NCBI GenBank assembly: GCA_038503065.1
Contig: JBCAMK010000007.1
Location: forward strand, 1-64,000
Source of the DNA: Paragyromitra xinjiangensis
Lineage: Eukaryota > Ascomycota > Pezizomycetes > Pezizales > Discinaceae
DNA length: 64,000 nt
Reading direction: 5' to 3'
This document shows, piece after piece, positions 10,631 through 22,173 of the stretch (within the stretch, counting starts at the first letter, position 1; every line of letters starts with the position of its first letter). The notes under the pieces are model-generated. The model was not told where the DNA came from. It did no database searches and saw nothing but the letters and a program-made list of their open reading frames with translations. The position numbers and the translations under genes were made by a program.

Positions 10631-12001
10631 GTGATCGGGTGCTTTCTATGGGTTAGGCCTCCCAGGGGCACCCTATGGGCAGTTTAATGTGGTTTGGGGA
10701 TTTTTTTTACTTTTTTGGGCTCAGATATCGTCGGCTGAGACCTCATAATGTTGTATTTTCTTCTATTTCCGAAAATTCCCATACAAAATCAATGATTTTA
10801 ATTGTTAACATCATAATGAAAACATAGTCAAAAAATGAACTGCCACCAACCATTTACAAAAAATCCACAGGTGATCATATAGTCACTTACTAAAAGGTTT
10901 TGTCTGGTATATACTAATTTTTATAACTTTTTAAAGATTCGGTACACGTTAATCGCTTCGCCCACCATAGCACTACCACTTCGTTGATCAAGCCATTTAT
11001 AGGAGTTTTCGAACTATTGACGCTGTTTCTCACCTTATTCGCCCCATATCTTGATTAGTTCGAATCCCTGTAATATCGAATAACCGATTGTATCATGAGT
11101 ACCAACAGGCACAAGTGGCGTCAATTTTAATCGCATATGTGTACGACGTTCAGCTAAGGCAGCATAAAGCCGGGTATGTGTGGATATTGGAATAGCAACA
11201 AAAACTAAGGGATCACAAGAGCCTTCCCTCACCCGGAGTCGCTGGTGTAATGAAACCAAGGTATGACAAGCCTCTTGTAGGACAGCGAAATCAAAGTCTA
11301 GTCCCCCTTTGCTTACAGACTTTATCCATATTTTCAGCTTTGGTTCTGATTGGCCCCAGATTTTGTGCGAAGTCCAGTCCCACCACCCAGGACTGGCTCT
11401 ATCGATATCCAAGGGACCTTTGCTCAAACACCTAGAAGCGCAATTTAATAGATTGTCGAAACCATTGCTGGCTGTTTCATGTTTTTTTTTTTATTCATGA
11501 TTTCAATAATTCCTGGACACAAGAATATCGCACGCAACAAAGGTTATGGCGTGACCGTTTCATGTTCCTAAAGCATGCATATTCATATGTAGGAATCGTT
11601 ATTTACAGTTGGTATACCGGATTACCAGTTGAGCAACTTGCGACACGCGTTTCAGAAACGAACCCAACTGCCGATATGTGTGGAATTGGTTGACGAATTG
11701 CGAATGGTGGAGGTTGCGCACAACTAGTAGCATCGTATGATGATAGGAAGAATCAACCATATGCATAGCAGCGATTACTATTGTAATATGTTACTTCAGC
11801 TATTCACACGTGCACTATATATCCATGTTGTTGAAAGCCTTATATATGTCTTGCAAGGAAAGCCACCATTAGGGACCCAACCAGAAAATAATTCCCTTTA
11901 TTAGGTGCAGTTCTACTTTAAATCCCATCAGTAAGTGTACTTTATCAACCGGAAAATAGAACCTCAAAGAGCTAAGCCCTGGCCCTTTCTTCCCTTAAGG
12001 T
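10631..12001. other. AT-rich gene-poor stretch
   Basis: The base composition is low-complexity and AT-rich, especially at 10690-10960 and 11480-11510. Only the weak open frame at 11035-11427, listed separately, looks possibly coding. Confidence 0.5.
11035..11427 (-). CDS. Hypothetical protein fragment
   Basis: A minus-strand frame of 130 residues has protein-like composition (for example SPGWWDWTSHKIWG and LRVREGSCDPLVFVAIP). It lacks an ATG at its upstream end. A possible 3' splice site TTCTAG lies just upstream on the coding strand, so it may be the last exon of a gene or a relic. No family is recognised. Confidence 0.25.
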   Translation of the reverse strand: MSKGPLDIDRASPGWWDWTSHKIWGQSEPKLKIWIKSVSKGGLDFDFAVLQEACHTLVSLHQRLRVREGSCDPLVFVAIPISTHTRLYAALAERRTHMRLKLTPLVPVGTHDTIGYSILQGFELIKIWGE

Positions 12002-12128
12002 TGCTCGTATTTCCGTGACATTTTTGAAACGGGCTGCCTCTGCATCCCATATAAAACAGGTGGATTCAAGACAGTTTGTATGGTAGGCGGACCAGGCCCG
12101 TTTCAAAAACATCATGAGAATACGAGTA
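12002..12128. repeat. 127-bp fold-back (near-perfect inverted repeat)
   Basis: The left arm 12002-12034 pairs with the right arm 12096-12128 over 33 bp with about six mismatches, all of them transitions. The inner segments 12035-12055 and 12075-12095 continue the pairing less well, leaving a short loop near 12065. I see no clear target-site duplication. It could be a decayed miniature transposon or a palindrome degraded by C-to-T mutation (RIP-like). Confidence 0.65.
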
Positions 12129-12778
12129 GAAACATTTCAAACACTTGCATATCTGCACCAATTATTCGCGAACCGGTCTCGCATTTACAACACCAAAACC
12201 CCAAATAATAACGTTCGCTATCACTGGACACGTTCCTACACGCGCGCACGCGGCCTGTATGATTTTTTTCTCTCCGATAAAACAAGGCTTACCACGACAG
12301 CCTCAAGATAAAGAACGTCAAATGATGAATACAACAGGCGTGTGAGAGCGCGTCAAAATATGAGGCTCACCTTATCTATGCGACTGACCTCGAGTCTCAG
12401 GCTGTGTGTGATGGCTGTGTTCTTCGGCCGCACACTATTGGGCGACTTGAGGCTTGCTAGAAATCTAGCTTAATAATCCAAGCTGACTGTGGAGATTATC
12501 GAGAACATCAGCCAAGTAGGGTATTGGCATCACCGAGTGATACTGGATGATGGGTCGGCGGAAATAAGATAATTCCGTGATGCTCCCTTCGAGACGCCCC
12601 GGCCCACTTTCCCCGCACTTACCAATCCAATCGATACGTCATTTAAGGGGCGAGATGAATATATATAAACGTAGAGTTAAGGTATCGGGATTAAACGATT
12701 GGCAAGTAACCTTCACTCTTTATTGCCAATAAAAGCCCTCATTTGCTATAACCACAAATTCTCAGATTCTGAAAAGAA
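12129..12778. other. Intergenic, upstream of the aldo/keto reductase
   Basis: No gene is supported. Two overlapping plus-strand frames at 12114-12345 have no recognisable content. The region probably includes the promoter of the reductase gene that starts at 12779. Confidence 0.5.
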
Positions 12779-14266
12779 ATGTCGCTCCCAACCAGACAGC
12801 TCGGGAAAAACGGCCCCCAAGTTACCGCACTTGGATTCGGGCTTATGGCAAGGACTCCTTTTTGTTCAATCTCTAACTGAGACACCCGGGAAAAGATGTG
12901 ATTCTAATTCGCCGAATCGTTTCAGGGGTTAAGTGCATTCTACGGCCCTCTACCACCCGATGAAGAGCGCTTCAAGGTCCTCGACCGTGCGTATGAACTT
13001 GGTGAGACGTTTTGGGACTCTTCAGACATCTACAAAGATAGCGAAGAGCTGGTCGGGAAATGGTTTGCACGTACAGGGAAGAGGAATGACATTTTCCTGG
13101 CAACCAAGTTTGCGGTATGCGTTTTCGCATCTCCCCTCACCTACGAGTGAATTTGATTTACTGAGGATTGTTCTTCACTCTAGGTCTTGTGGGATGGTAA
13201 AGAACGTGTTATCAGAGGCGATCCCGCGTATGTTAGACAGGCATGCGAAAAATCGCTCAAGAGGCTTGGGGTGGATCATATCGATCTCTGGTATATTCAC
13301 CGGTAAGTGTCCTAAAGTGTCCTACGTGCATGGAACCCCAGCTTATACGAACAGAGTGGATAAAAACACCCCCATTGAAGAAACGGTTGGAGCTATGGTT
13401 GAACTGGTCAAGTAAAACATCATAAACCTGAACAAACGCTTAATGGCTGACCCAGAAAAAACACAGAGAAGGGAAGGTAAAGTATCTCGGCATCTCCGAG
13501 TGCAGCGCCGAGACCCTCCGTCGAGCTCATGCAGTGCACCCAATCCACGCGGTGCAGCTTGAATATTCCCCCTTCGCACTCGACATTGAGAAACCAGACA
13601 TTAATCTTCTCAACACCTGTCGCGAGCTGGGAGTCGCAGTCATTGCGTACAGCCCACTTGGACGCGGGATGTTGACAGGTGCCTACAAGAGTCCGGATGA
13701 CTTCGAGGGTGATGACTTTAGGAAAGATGTATGGATTCCTCCCCGCATCATTCGGAACGGGAATTGATTGAATACTTTAGCTGCCCCGTTTCTCGAAAGA
13801 AAACTTCCCAAAGAACTTTCAACTCGTCGAGAAGATTTCTGAGATTGCAAAGCAGAAGAATGTTACACCTGGACAACTGACCCTGGCTTGGTTGTTAGCA
13901 CAGGGCGAAGACATTATTCCCATTCCAGGGTGAGTGCATTTCAAACGCCCCCCCCTAATATAAACAAAATAGCTTAGCAATTACTTCTAAACCAGAACCA
14001 AAAAGATCAAGTACCTTGAGGAAAACCTGGGAGCACTAGATATCAAATTGACACCGGAAGAAGTCAAAGGGGTTCGCAACGCTTGCGAGGCTGCGGAACC
14101 AGCCGGCAATAGATATTCTGTTTCGTTAGTCCACATCTGGCCCCTTGATGAGCAACTCTCGCTAACCATAATCCGGAAACAGAGGGAGCAGCAATTTGTT
14201 TGCAGATACACCACCCTTGAAGAAGTAGTCCGGTCTCCCGTTGGGCGCTTGGCACAGGTAAGATAA
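12779..14266 (+). CDS. Aldo/keto reductase (NADPH-dependent)
   Basis: Seven exons (12779-12847, 12926-13114, 13184-13302, 13355-13411, 13467-13728, 13781-13929, 13996-14266) splice in frame to about 371 residues. It begins [23 protein letters not shown]. The catalytic tetrad is visible: Asp and Tyr in FWDSSDIY, Lys in FLATKFA, His in DLWYIHR. Later landmarks are [33 protein letters not shown] and [20 protein letters not shown]. The first intron is GC-AG (12848-12925). After [10 protein letters not shown] the frame runs on for about 47 atypical residues where relatives normally stop within about 15, so the C-terminus may be frameshifted or may contain an unrecognised intron. The substrate is unknown; the family reduces aldehydes and ketones. 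Confidence 0.88.
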
Positions 14267-14800
14267 AGGCTATTCCAGCTTTTAGGGACCTTGAATGTCT
14301 ACTTTATATCCATCTATCTGTGCAACATATAATCTTGAAAAACTACTCGATACTTTTATCAAGTCTTTGGCAAGCTCGTGGTGTCATGTGATATCACTCG
14401 CGCTTTTGCTCAATTTTCAGAATGGAAACGCGATCCCCCTACTTGTTATCTGATTGAAAAGAAACCTTACCCTAGCTTGGAAGAGCTCACTATCGTAGCA
14501 ATATCGTGTAATCCAAGTGTTTCTCAAAAACTACAAATGACAATAGACGCCGTGAATCGAACCACGCGTTGGTAGAACCCAGGATACGCGTCGCCAGAGT
14601 GGGTTTATTCAACTATTGACCGTCGCATGAAATCTGACCAAGAATCACGAGGAAAGAAAGCTATTCAAAGACCATCGTTCTGAAAAAGATGTATATACAA
14701 AACTCACTAACCATTTTATGCTCCTTCAAAAAAATAGAGAAAAGCCACCTCGGACCCGGAATGCGTTGCGGGTATCTATAAATTCCTGATATTCTCTCGT
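14267..14800. other. Intergenic between convergent genes
   Basis: This holds the 3' ends of the aldo/keto reductase and of the arginyl-tRNA synthetase gene. A short open frame at 14378-14575 shows nothing recognisable. Confidence 0.5.
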
Positions 14801-17308
14801 TTACATCCTCTCAACCGGTGTCAACCCCAACAACTTCATTCCATTATTTAGTACTTGTCTAGCACTCTCATACAATGCCAACCTCGCTGCTGCCTTCTTC
14901 GGATCCTCTCCAACGACCCTGAGCACATCATAGCTCGAACTTAGTAAATGTGTCATCTTGAACAACCAAGTGACGACCGTGGTAGGCTCCAGCGTCTTGA
15001 GCGTATTTTGCAGGACATCTGGGTACTGTGCTAAACAGCGGAGGAGGTTTGTGGCGTGGGTCTCTGTCAGGAGTGTGAAATCCGCGTTTAGGATATCTTC
15101 TTCCGGAATAGCAGCTTTTCGGGAGATGGAGGAGAGACGAGAATGCGCGTATTGGAGATAGGGACCAGTATCACCCTCGAAGGAGGTCATACGCTCTTGG
15201 TCAAAGTTGTAATTATTGATTCTGCAGGTTGGCTCACGTTAGCAACACGATCTGTGGGATGCTCTATAGAGTTCAAACCTTTTCCCGGACATGTCCTGAA
15301 TAATAACACCGGTTCTCCCAACAATGTCGGCAACTGCATCAGGGTCCTCAACCTGCTTATATTTGTCCTCGTTCTTCCTCATCACCTCATGCATCTTGTC
15401 CCTTGCATCAGCCAGGATGTCATCCAAGAATACCACAGTCCCCCTCCTAGAACTCATTCCCAGAACCATTCCAAAGTTGACATGCTGAACCCTATCCGCC
15501 CAGTCAAGCCCAAGCAAGCTCAAGATTTTGAATAGTTGTTGCAAATGCAAGTCTTGTTGCGAGGCAACGACGTAGATCATCTTGTCAAACTTGTACTGAT
15601 CATAACGTTCCATGGCGGCGCCAATATCTCGGGTCAGGTACAGAGTAGTGCCATCTTTCTTCTGGACGATAGCCTTTCCTAATTTTTTGTTGTATTTTGT
15701 GAGGTCCACGATTATAGCTCCCTCAGATTCCTCAGACAGCCCACCCTCCTTTAACATCTGGGAAACCTTCTGCATGGTCTCTTTCGAAACCTGAGATTCG
15801 CCCGAGTAGACATCGTATTGGATGTTAAGACGGGCGTAGGTAGCTACATATTTGTCGATACTTAGTTCTCGGAATCGTTTCCATAGGGCAACGGCCTCCG
15901 GATCGCCTAGATAAGTATTAATTATGGACTACCAATTTTAATGTTTTTGGGAGGTACCATTCTCCATTTTTACAAAGAAATTCTTAGCCTCCTCGTCTGT
16001 GGGTCCGTTGTGAATCTGTCTCCCGCTATGCTTAGTTCCTCGGCCAACGTAATAATATTCTCTAGCTTTGAGATAAATCCAGTATAGAGTACGTAGGCCT
16101 GGACAAACCTGCTTCTCTCCCGCATCCTCAGCTTTCTTCTTTTCAATTTCTTTCTCTTCAGAGATAATCTTGTTGATCTGGACATAGACTTCGAAGAGAT
16201 GGTGGATAGGGTCTTTGAGGAGCTTCTCTTCAGATCCAAAACGCTTGAACCCAATACCAAGAATACCTAAAGGGATTCAAGTTAGACACCCTCCCAGCAA
16301 CCAAAGGTGGTTTACAGCCCGATTTCGTTTGGTTGAAACGTACCAAACTGCTTCCCCCAATCACCCAAATAATTCATCCTGATGACATCCCAGCCGCAGC
16401 TTTCATGCAGGTTGGACAAAAAACCACCGATGATGGTGCTCCTAAGATGGCCGGCATGGAAGGGCTTAGCAATGTTGGGACTTGAGAACTCGACGATAAC
16501 GCGTTTGCCTTTGCCGGTATTGACGGGTCCGTAGGCATCTTTTCGCTTGAGAATGGCAGGAAGCACAATATTGGCCAGCAAGTTTGGCTTGAAGAAAAAT
16601 TGCAGGAATGTTCCGGCGACCTTTACAGGGAGGATGTAAGGATTTTCGGGAAACTAAGCGGTTTTACACGATTAGATTATCTTTCTCCCTTTTCTTGCGG
16701 ATTGGTGCTTGGCAGAGAAGAATAGAATAACAGATAAATTTCTTCAGGGTCACGGAAATCTTAAAAAGTAAACTACGTATGTTTTTGCTGCTCACCTTCT
16801 CAGCCCACTCTTTTGCGACCTCGTCAGGCTTCTTTCCCTTGAGCCTCAACCTTGGAATAGCAAGGATCAAATCTCCCTTGTCGAAGCTCTGGGTCCACTC
16901 TAGCGACGTGTAAATCAGCTTAATATCAACTCCTCCTATCGGAGCGAGTGTTTCAGCGATATAACATCTGTAGACGTCGACTGGGTTGGTAGTGGGGTTT
17001 GAGTCTGGGAAGACTGGCAACGGCTCGGAGATGCCCAGCGAGTTGAGCTGCGACTGAAGCGACTCGATGGAGGGGGGGGTGGGAAACTCTTTCATTGTTG
17101 ATGATAGATTTGGGAGAGAAACTATTGGGGTTGGGATCGATGAGTGGAAATAGTGGGGTGGAGGGGTGGAGAGCGGGGCAATTTTCAGATGGCAGTGGGG
17201 GAGGGGTCGTCGCGGGGTGAAGAAGAGAGAGCTTTGCCGAATGCTGTGACTCACTCGTCCACGAAAGATTGAAGAGGGTATTTGAGAGTGACGGATGCAC
17301 GAAGACAT
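14801..17308 (-). CDS. RRS1: Arginyl-tRNA synthetase, probably dual cytosolic/mitochondrial
   Basis: This class I synthetase charges tRNA-Arg. Exons run from 17308 down to 14801 with several short introns. The N-terminal tRNA-contact domain contains [20 protein letters not shown]. The HIGH signature appears as [19 protein letters not shown]-equivalent loop appears as [13 protein letters not shown]. The anticodon-binding domain ends with [14 protein letters not shown] and a terminal LGLTPVERM. The ATG at 17308 adds about 71 residues rich in Ser, Arg and His with almost no acidic residues, a likely mitochondrial presequence. The internal ATG at 17095 (MKEFPTPPS) would give the cytosolic form. 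One eukaryotic gene giving both forms is known for related synthetases. The splice pattern around 16000-16140 is the least certain part. Confidence 0.93.
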
Positions 17309-17586
17309 GCAATCACTCACACTGAATGGAGTCTTTCTCGATGACTGTTTTAAATGGCAGGTAATAGGTTTTATGATTCTCCTACAGCAGAGCAGAGCCG
17401 CAAAACAAAAGAAAGGAAGGAAAGAAAGAAAGGACCCACAGGACGTAGGCCGGGTAAGAGAGATGGGTAGTACATAGACCCATAGCCAAGTCAGCTGCTA
17501 AGCGAAACTATCGACAACTCAAGATCATAACAGGATATTATCGTCCAAGATAAGGAACGTATCGAGACTGTGGAGGTGCTGGCGTG

Positions 17587-18528
17587 TTATTGCTGTGCAC
17601 GTTTGTAAGCAAGTGAAGATGTCAGCAGGTATCTAACCACTAGCAATGCGTCTGGAGGTGGGAATTGCACTGAAACAAACCTTTGTGCTTGTTTCACTCC
17701 AAAAAGGTAGAACTTCAATTTCTGGAGGAACGTCGATCGCCGCAGCTTCCCAGCGGAAGGGACGCGATGGGGTGACTGGCGGCGGCGGCGATGGCGGCGA
17801 CACAGTCCGATCTCAAGCAAGCCCAATATCCTCCTTACTAGACTGTTCTCCCGTCTCGTAGTCCCCCGTTCACATGCCAGCAATAGTTGGGAAACAGAAT
17901 CACCGCCAACTGTCGTTGCAGCGTGAAGTGCACTTCCCCAGCGCTCCTTGACTTGTGCATCGACTTCGTCTATCAGCACTCTCATCCTCTCGGCACCTTT
18001 GAAAAAGGTTGCGCAGTGAAGAGGTGAGCGGCCCATCCGATCTCGGATATTTGGATTGGCACCATTCTCTAGAAGTAGTTTAAAGACAGCGTCGTTTCTT
18101 GGGGCGGCAAAGTGGAGCGGTGTCCATCTGAAATGACCGTCTGAGGCTGCAGCATTCACATCGAAGCCCTCCTGGAGCAGCAATTTGACCAGGCTTACAT
18201 GTCCCTTCATGGCTGCCCAATGGAGTGCATTCATCTCCGGAGGATAGCCTAGAACGGCATATTCGTGGAGGAGTGGAGTTAAAAGGGTGGCTAGCCTACG
18301 GTTGGCTAGGAGGAGAGAGTTGACATCGTCTGCTCTATGGAGGTATCCCACGATCTGGAGCAGAAGCTCGTTCGGGAGACAGAGGAACGGCGGGATGGGG
18401 ACACTTTCTGGGATTGATACCTCTTCTGGCGCCGTGGAGACTTCTTCTGACGGCTGATCCTGTTCAGTAGGCTTTATATTCTGATGTATCGATTCTTCTG
18501 AGCGAGATTTCCAGAACTTGAGCATCAT
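17587..18528 (-). CDS. F-box plus ankyrin-repeat protein
   Basis: This is one exon of 313 residues from the ATG at 18528; the frame extends upstream without another ATG. An F-box-like segment (LCLPNELLLQIVGYLHRADDVNSLLLANRRL) is followed by ankyrin repeats beginning NALHWAAMKGHVSLVKLLLQEG and WTPLHFAAPRNDAVFKLLLENG. The C-terminal third is basic (RRHRRRRQSPHR) and has no recognised fold. F-box proteins of this plan usually act as substrate adaptors of SCF ubiquitin ligases, with the ankyrins binding the target. The target is unknown. Confidence 0.8.
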   Translation of the reverse strand: MMLKFWKSRSEESIHQNIKPTEQDQPSEEVSTAPEEVSIPESVPIPPFLCLPNELLLQIVGYLHRADDVNSLLLANRRLATLLTPLLHEYAVLGYPPEMNALHWAAMKGHVSLVKLLLQEGFDVNAAASDGHFRWTPLHFAAPRNDAVFKLLLENGANPNIRDRMGRSPLHCATFFKGAERMRVLIDEVDAQVKERWGSALHAATTVGGDSVSQLLLACERGTTRRENSLVRRILGLLEIGLCRRHRRRRQSPHRVPSAGKLRRSTFLQKLKFYLFGVKQAQRFVSVQFPPPDALLVVRYLLTSSLAYKRAQQ

Positions 18529-18966
18529 GGACTGGAGCGGGTTGAAATTACGTGTTATTACTGAGAGAGTACTCTGGGAATGCCGCGTATACAAGGTGGG
18601 TAGAGCTGGACTGCTACCAGACTGGGAGGTTCTACTGCATATTTCCCCTCTCGTAACTTACTGCAGCGCTCAGCCTTGTCTGTTGCAGGAAACCCTGACC
18701 CATGCAGCCACTCGAGAGTCGAGATAACCTTGATGTTAACTTATACCAACATGATATCCCATCAAGCCAGGGAGTTCACTTGAAGAGAAGAGGGGAAAAG
18801 ACGATTGAGATACTAAATCTAATATCCTCCCCGACCCAGGCACTTTCAATCAGATTTGAGCCCCACCTTGGGCTCTTGCTCCCACGTGACCGCAATCTTG
18901 GCAGTTCACCAAACTCCAACCACATCCCGATTCGACCAGTTCGACACCCCCACCAAGATCTGCGAA

Positions 18967-19795
18967 ATGCTCCCCTCGCTGCGCAATTCGTGTCTCCGCC
19001 AGAGGCCTCGGCCATCTGAATGCCGGTCATTCACGTCAACTACACAATGTCTCTCTAAAATTGGGAGGATACCCGTGGTTATCCCACAGGAGGTTATTCT
19101 AACACCACAACCACCGCCTAAACCAAAGAATCCGAGAGACACACCCATTGGGTCTTTGTATGTTGTCACGTCTATCATTTCCACTTTCCCGAACCATGGA
19201 GTTTATTGTGTGTGGGATCTCAATTGCTTACGGCAGTAATTTGACAGGATCGTAAAAGGTCCCCTTGGGTCTCTCTCTCTCTCAGTTCCGACATTTCTCT
19301 CAATCACCACCGAACCCATACCCGCAACGACTTCTCACCGTGCCACCGTCTCTATCCTAGACTCCACCAAGCGGCAACAACGCGAAATGTGGGGACTGAC
19401 TCGCAGCGTCCTCCAGAATCTTGTTCTCGGAGTAACAGAAGGCCACTCCGCGATTCTGAGACTCGTCGGTGTAGGATATAGGGCGACGATGGAGGATGAT
19501 GGCAGGAAGTTGAGTTTGAAGGTTGGGTTTTCGCATCCTGTGGAGCTGCCAGTGCCGGAGGGGGTTAGGTGTAGTGTACCTATGCCGACGAGGATTTTGC
19601 TGGAGGGGTGTGACAAGGTTAAAGTTATGGATTTCGCAGCTTCGATTAGGGACTGGAGGAAACCAGAACCATATAAGGGGAAGGTATGTATCTTGGGATG
19701 GACCAGCGGGCGTAGGATGGGTAGTGCTAACGATAGTACAGGGTATTTTCATCAACGACGAGACTATCAAGTTGAAGGTCAAGAAGGTCAAATAG
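18967..19795 (+). CDS. MRPL6: Mitochondrial large-subunit ribosomal protein uL6m
   Basis: Exons 18967-19157, 19248-19683 and 19742-19795 give 226 residues. The first 30 or so residues (MLPSLRNSCLRQRPRPSE...) are basic and look like a mitochondrial presequence. The L6 signature is clear: KGPLGSLSLSVPTF, then REMWGLTRSVLQN, AILRLVGVGYRA, LKVGFSHPVELPVPEGV, and the C-terminal [21 protein letters not shown]. L6 sits near the GTPase-associated centre of the large subunit. Introns of 90 and 58 nt join in phase. The gene is divergent from the F-box/ankyrin gene across about 440 bp. Confidence 0.95.
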
Positions 19796-20040
19796 ATGTA
19801 TGGGCATCATCTTATGGGTCTTTTGGTATGGTGTTTGAACTTTGTAGAATTAAAACATTTCTTGTATCATACTGTACATAACACCTCGTAGATGCCATCT
19901 TGATGCCATTTTTCCCTTCCCATATCGTACAACCTCAATGATATCATAATCTCGTCCCTATGCGCTGTTTTTTGCCTATCACTCATTTTTCATGAAGAAA
20001 CTACTTCGTATAATTAATTTTCCCACAATGGTTTTGCCCA

Positions 20041-21959
20041 TTATGCTGCACCCATTTTCTCCGCCTCTTCTACCGCGCTTTGGTACTTGCTTATCGCCTT
20101 ACCAACCGCCTGTAATACTGGTCCCAATATCTCCTCTACTACTTTTCTTCCCCCTCCCACCTCCGTACTCCTCCTCTTTGGCCTGATTCCAGTCCTCTTA
20201 TACTCCTCTCGCGCCATCTCCTTCTTCTTCGCCCGCTCTAGGTCTCTCTCTTCATCTGCTGTCTTGGCAATCGCTTCTATCCGCCCTTTAGAGTTCCCCA
20301 GACTCGCCACCAGCTTTGTGATGTCTGCTGCACGCTTCTCATCGCCGGACAAAAATGCGATCCAAAAGTGGCGTAAGAATTCATTCGTTGTAGCGTGTAC
20401 AAGCGCTACAGATTCGAATACGCTCGCCGGCAGTCCCCCCGTTCGATCGGAGTTGTTTGGGAACCCACTTGTATTCAGTAACTGTGAACGCCGATCATAT
20501 ACCGCAGCAGTAATTTGTTTTGTTGCATTACTCAGCTTTGGTTTCCCGCGCTCCGTCTTCCCCGCGTCCTCATCATCACTCTCATCATCCTTCGGTAGCA
20601 CCGCATCAAGATTAATATTAGCCTCGCCCATCGCCTTCTTCAACTCCGCTAGTACAGCTCCGGGATCCATTCCGGCGGACAGTTGCGGTTTTTCCTGATC
20701 TTCATCATCTTCGCCTGAGAAGAATCGACGCTGATCCCGGATATTCAGGATAATCCGCTCCTCCTCCAGATCCCCGCGGAGGTCTTGGAGTGTCTGCTCA
20801 GCGATATAGTAAGCATCTTGATCATCGGTATCATTCGGGTCGCCATCAGCTGGTGCAACGAGATCTACAAGCTTCTGTGAGAGACTGTTGAGGGTGCGGA
20901 TAATGGGCACATTGTCGACTCTTGTCGGCCTCATGGTGAGATCAGGTCGATTTCCTTGTTTCTGTGAGAGATTTTGCTCGTTACCCGCGAGATCGATGGT
21001 ACGGGGGACATGTTCTATCTTGCGACGCTTGCGGGAGTTCTCTTCTCCACTTTTATTCAGATAGCGGTCAAAGACGTTGTCTAGTGCATCTCCCGGTAGT
21101 ACTTTTTCTCCCTTGAGTTCTTTGAACAGCCGACTCGTGAAGAATTTTGTCCAGAATACCTGGTCGGAGAGTTTAGGGACGTTTTCGTCGTAAACAGACT
21201 TGACAAGTGGGTGTTGATCGAAAATATCTCGAATGAGGTCCTGTGAAATTGCCATTTTTACTACACCATCTTCGGTTTTAGGCTTGATGGTAGCAAGGAC
21301 ATTGTACGGTCCCCGCTTCTGTTCCCGCTCAATCGCATGTGCCCTCAAAAGATGTGTCCTCGTTGACCAGAACTGTGGGGCTGTGACCGCACCCGACAAC
21401 ACCGCCTCGGAGAACGTCCTCGTGAGGTCGGCATCTGACTTTAGAAGGCTCTGCTGCAGCTCCATATCCGTCTCCAACCGCGCCTTACTCCAGTCCGTCA
21501 ATTTCCCACTCATCGCCGCCGCCATCGCCGCGGATGTTGCCCCTCCTCCAGTAGCACCACTAGCAGGAGTCGCAGACCCAGAGGCAGCTTTGGTCTCCTG
21601 GATACGTGTAGTGAGGGCCTCCTTCATGGCGTCGGCTTCGGTTCGGGCGAGAGTAGGGGAGGTGAAAGTAAAGACGTATTGTTCGGGGTCTTTATCGGGG
21701 GTGGTTTTAGCGAAGACTTTGATCATTACTTTCGCGGCTGTTGCAGGAGTCGCCTGGAGATCTATCTAGAGAATTAACATGACTTCTTAAAGACATGGGA
21801 GAGCTCTACAAGTGACTCACTTGTAATGGTGGGTATGGGGATTGATAGCGACGCTGGTGCGCCGGGAGGAGCGGCAGGAGTCCATGTTACAGCATCCTTC
21901 AAAAGAAGAAGAGAGCCATCCTTCTTCTTGTAGGAGGCTGATCCCTTGACGGAGGCCAT
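20041..21959 (-). CDS. TFB1: TFIIH core subunit Tfb1 (p62)
   Basis: Two exons (21959-21821 and 21761-20041) give 619 residues. The N-terminal PH-like domain (MASVKGSASYKKKDGSLLLL... and QATPATAAKVMIKVFAK) binds activators and the TFIIE/XPG partners in characterised relatives. Two BSD-type regions follow, with the family-typical FWSTRTHLLRAHAIE and FWTKFFTSRLFKELKG. A highly charged Asp/Glu linker leads to a helical C-terminus. TFIIH works in RNA polymerase II initiation and nucleotide-excision repair. The 59-nt intron uses the second of two closely spaced AG sites (21762), which restores the frame. The gene is divergent from Tti2 with only about 214 bp between start codons. Confidence 0.94.
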
Positions 21960-22173
21960 GGTGAGTTGACGGAGGGGGAGATTGAGTCTGCTGTCGTCGC
22001 CGTGATGAAGCTGTTGATAGAGTTGAGGATGAGCTTCAAAGAGCTCATAGCGAAACCTAACCCTCGGTGTGTTACCCGGCTGCAACGAGCCTCACTTCAA
22101 CCCTAACCCATCTGACATCCAATACCAATTATCTCCAATTATCTCCACAGCTACTCCAACTTCTTAAGTAATC
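21960..22173. promoter_or_regulatory. Bidirectional promoter of TFB1 and TTI2 with telobox-like motifs
   Basis: The start codons of the two divergent genes are 214 bp apart, so both promoters must fit here. Two telobox-like sequences occur: AACCTAACCCT at 22054-22064 and AACCCTAACCCA at 22099-22110. Such elements bind Tbf1/Rap1-class factors in other fungi; binding here is an inference. Confidence 0.6.

Noticed and set aside
11035..11070. tRNA-like T-loop sequence GTTCGAATCC
   Set aside because: No matching acceptor, D or anticodon arm is found around it.
22099..22110. Interstitial telomere repeats as evidence of chromosome fusion
   Set aside because: Only two units are present and they sit in promoters, so a telobox-type regulatory element is the simpler reading.
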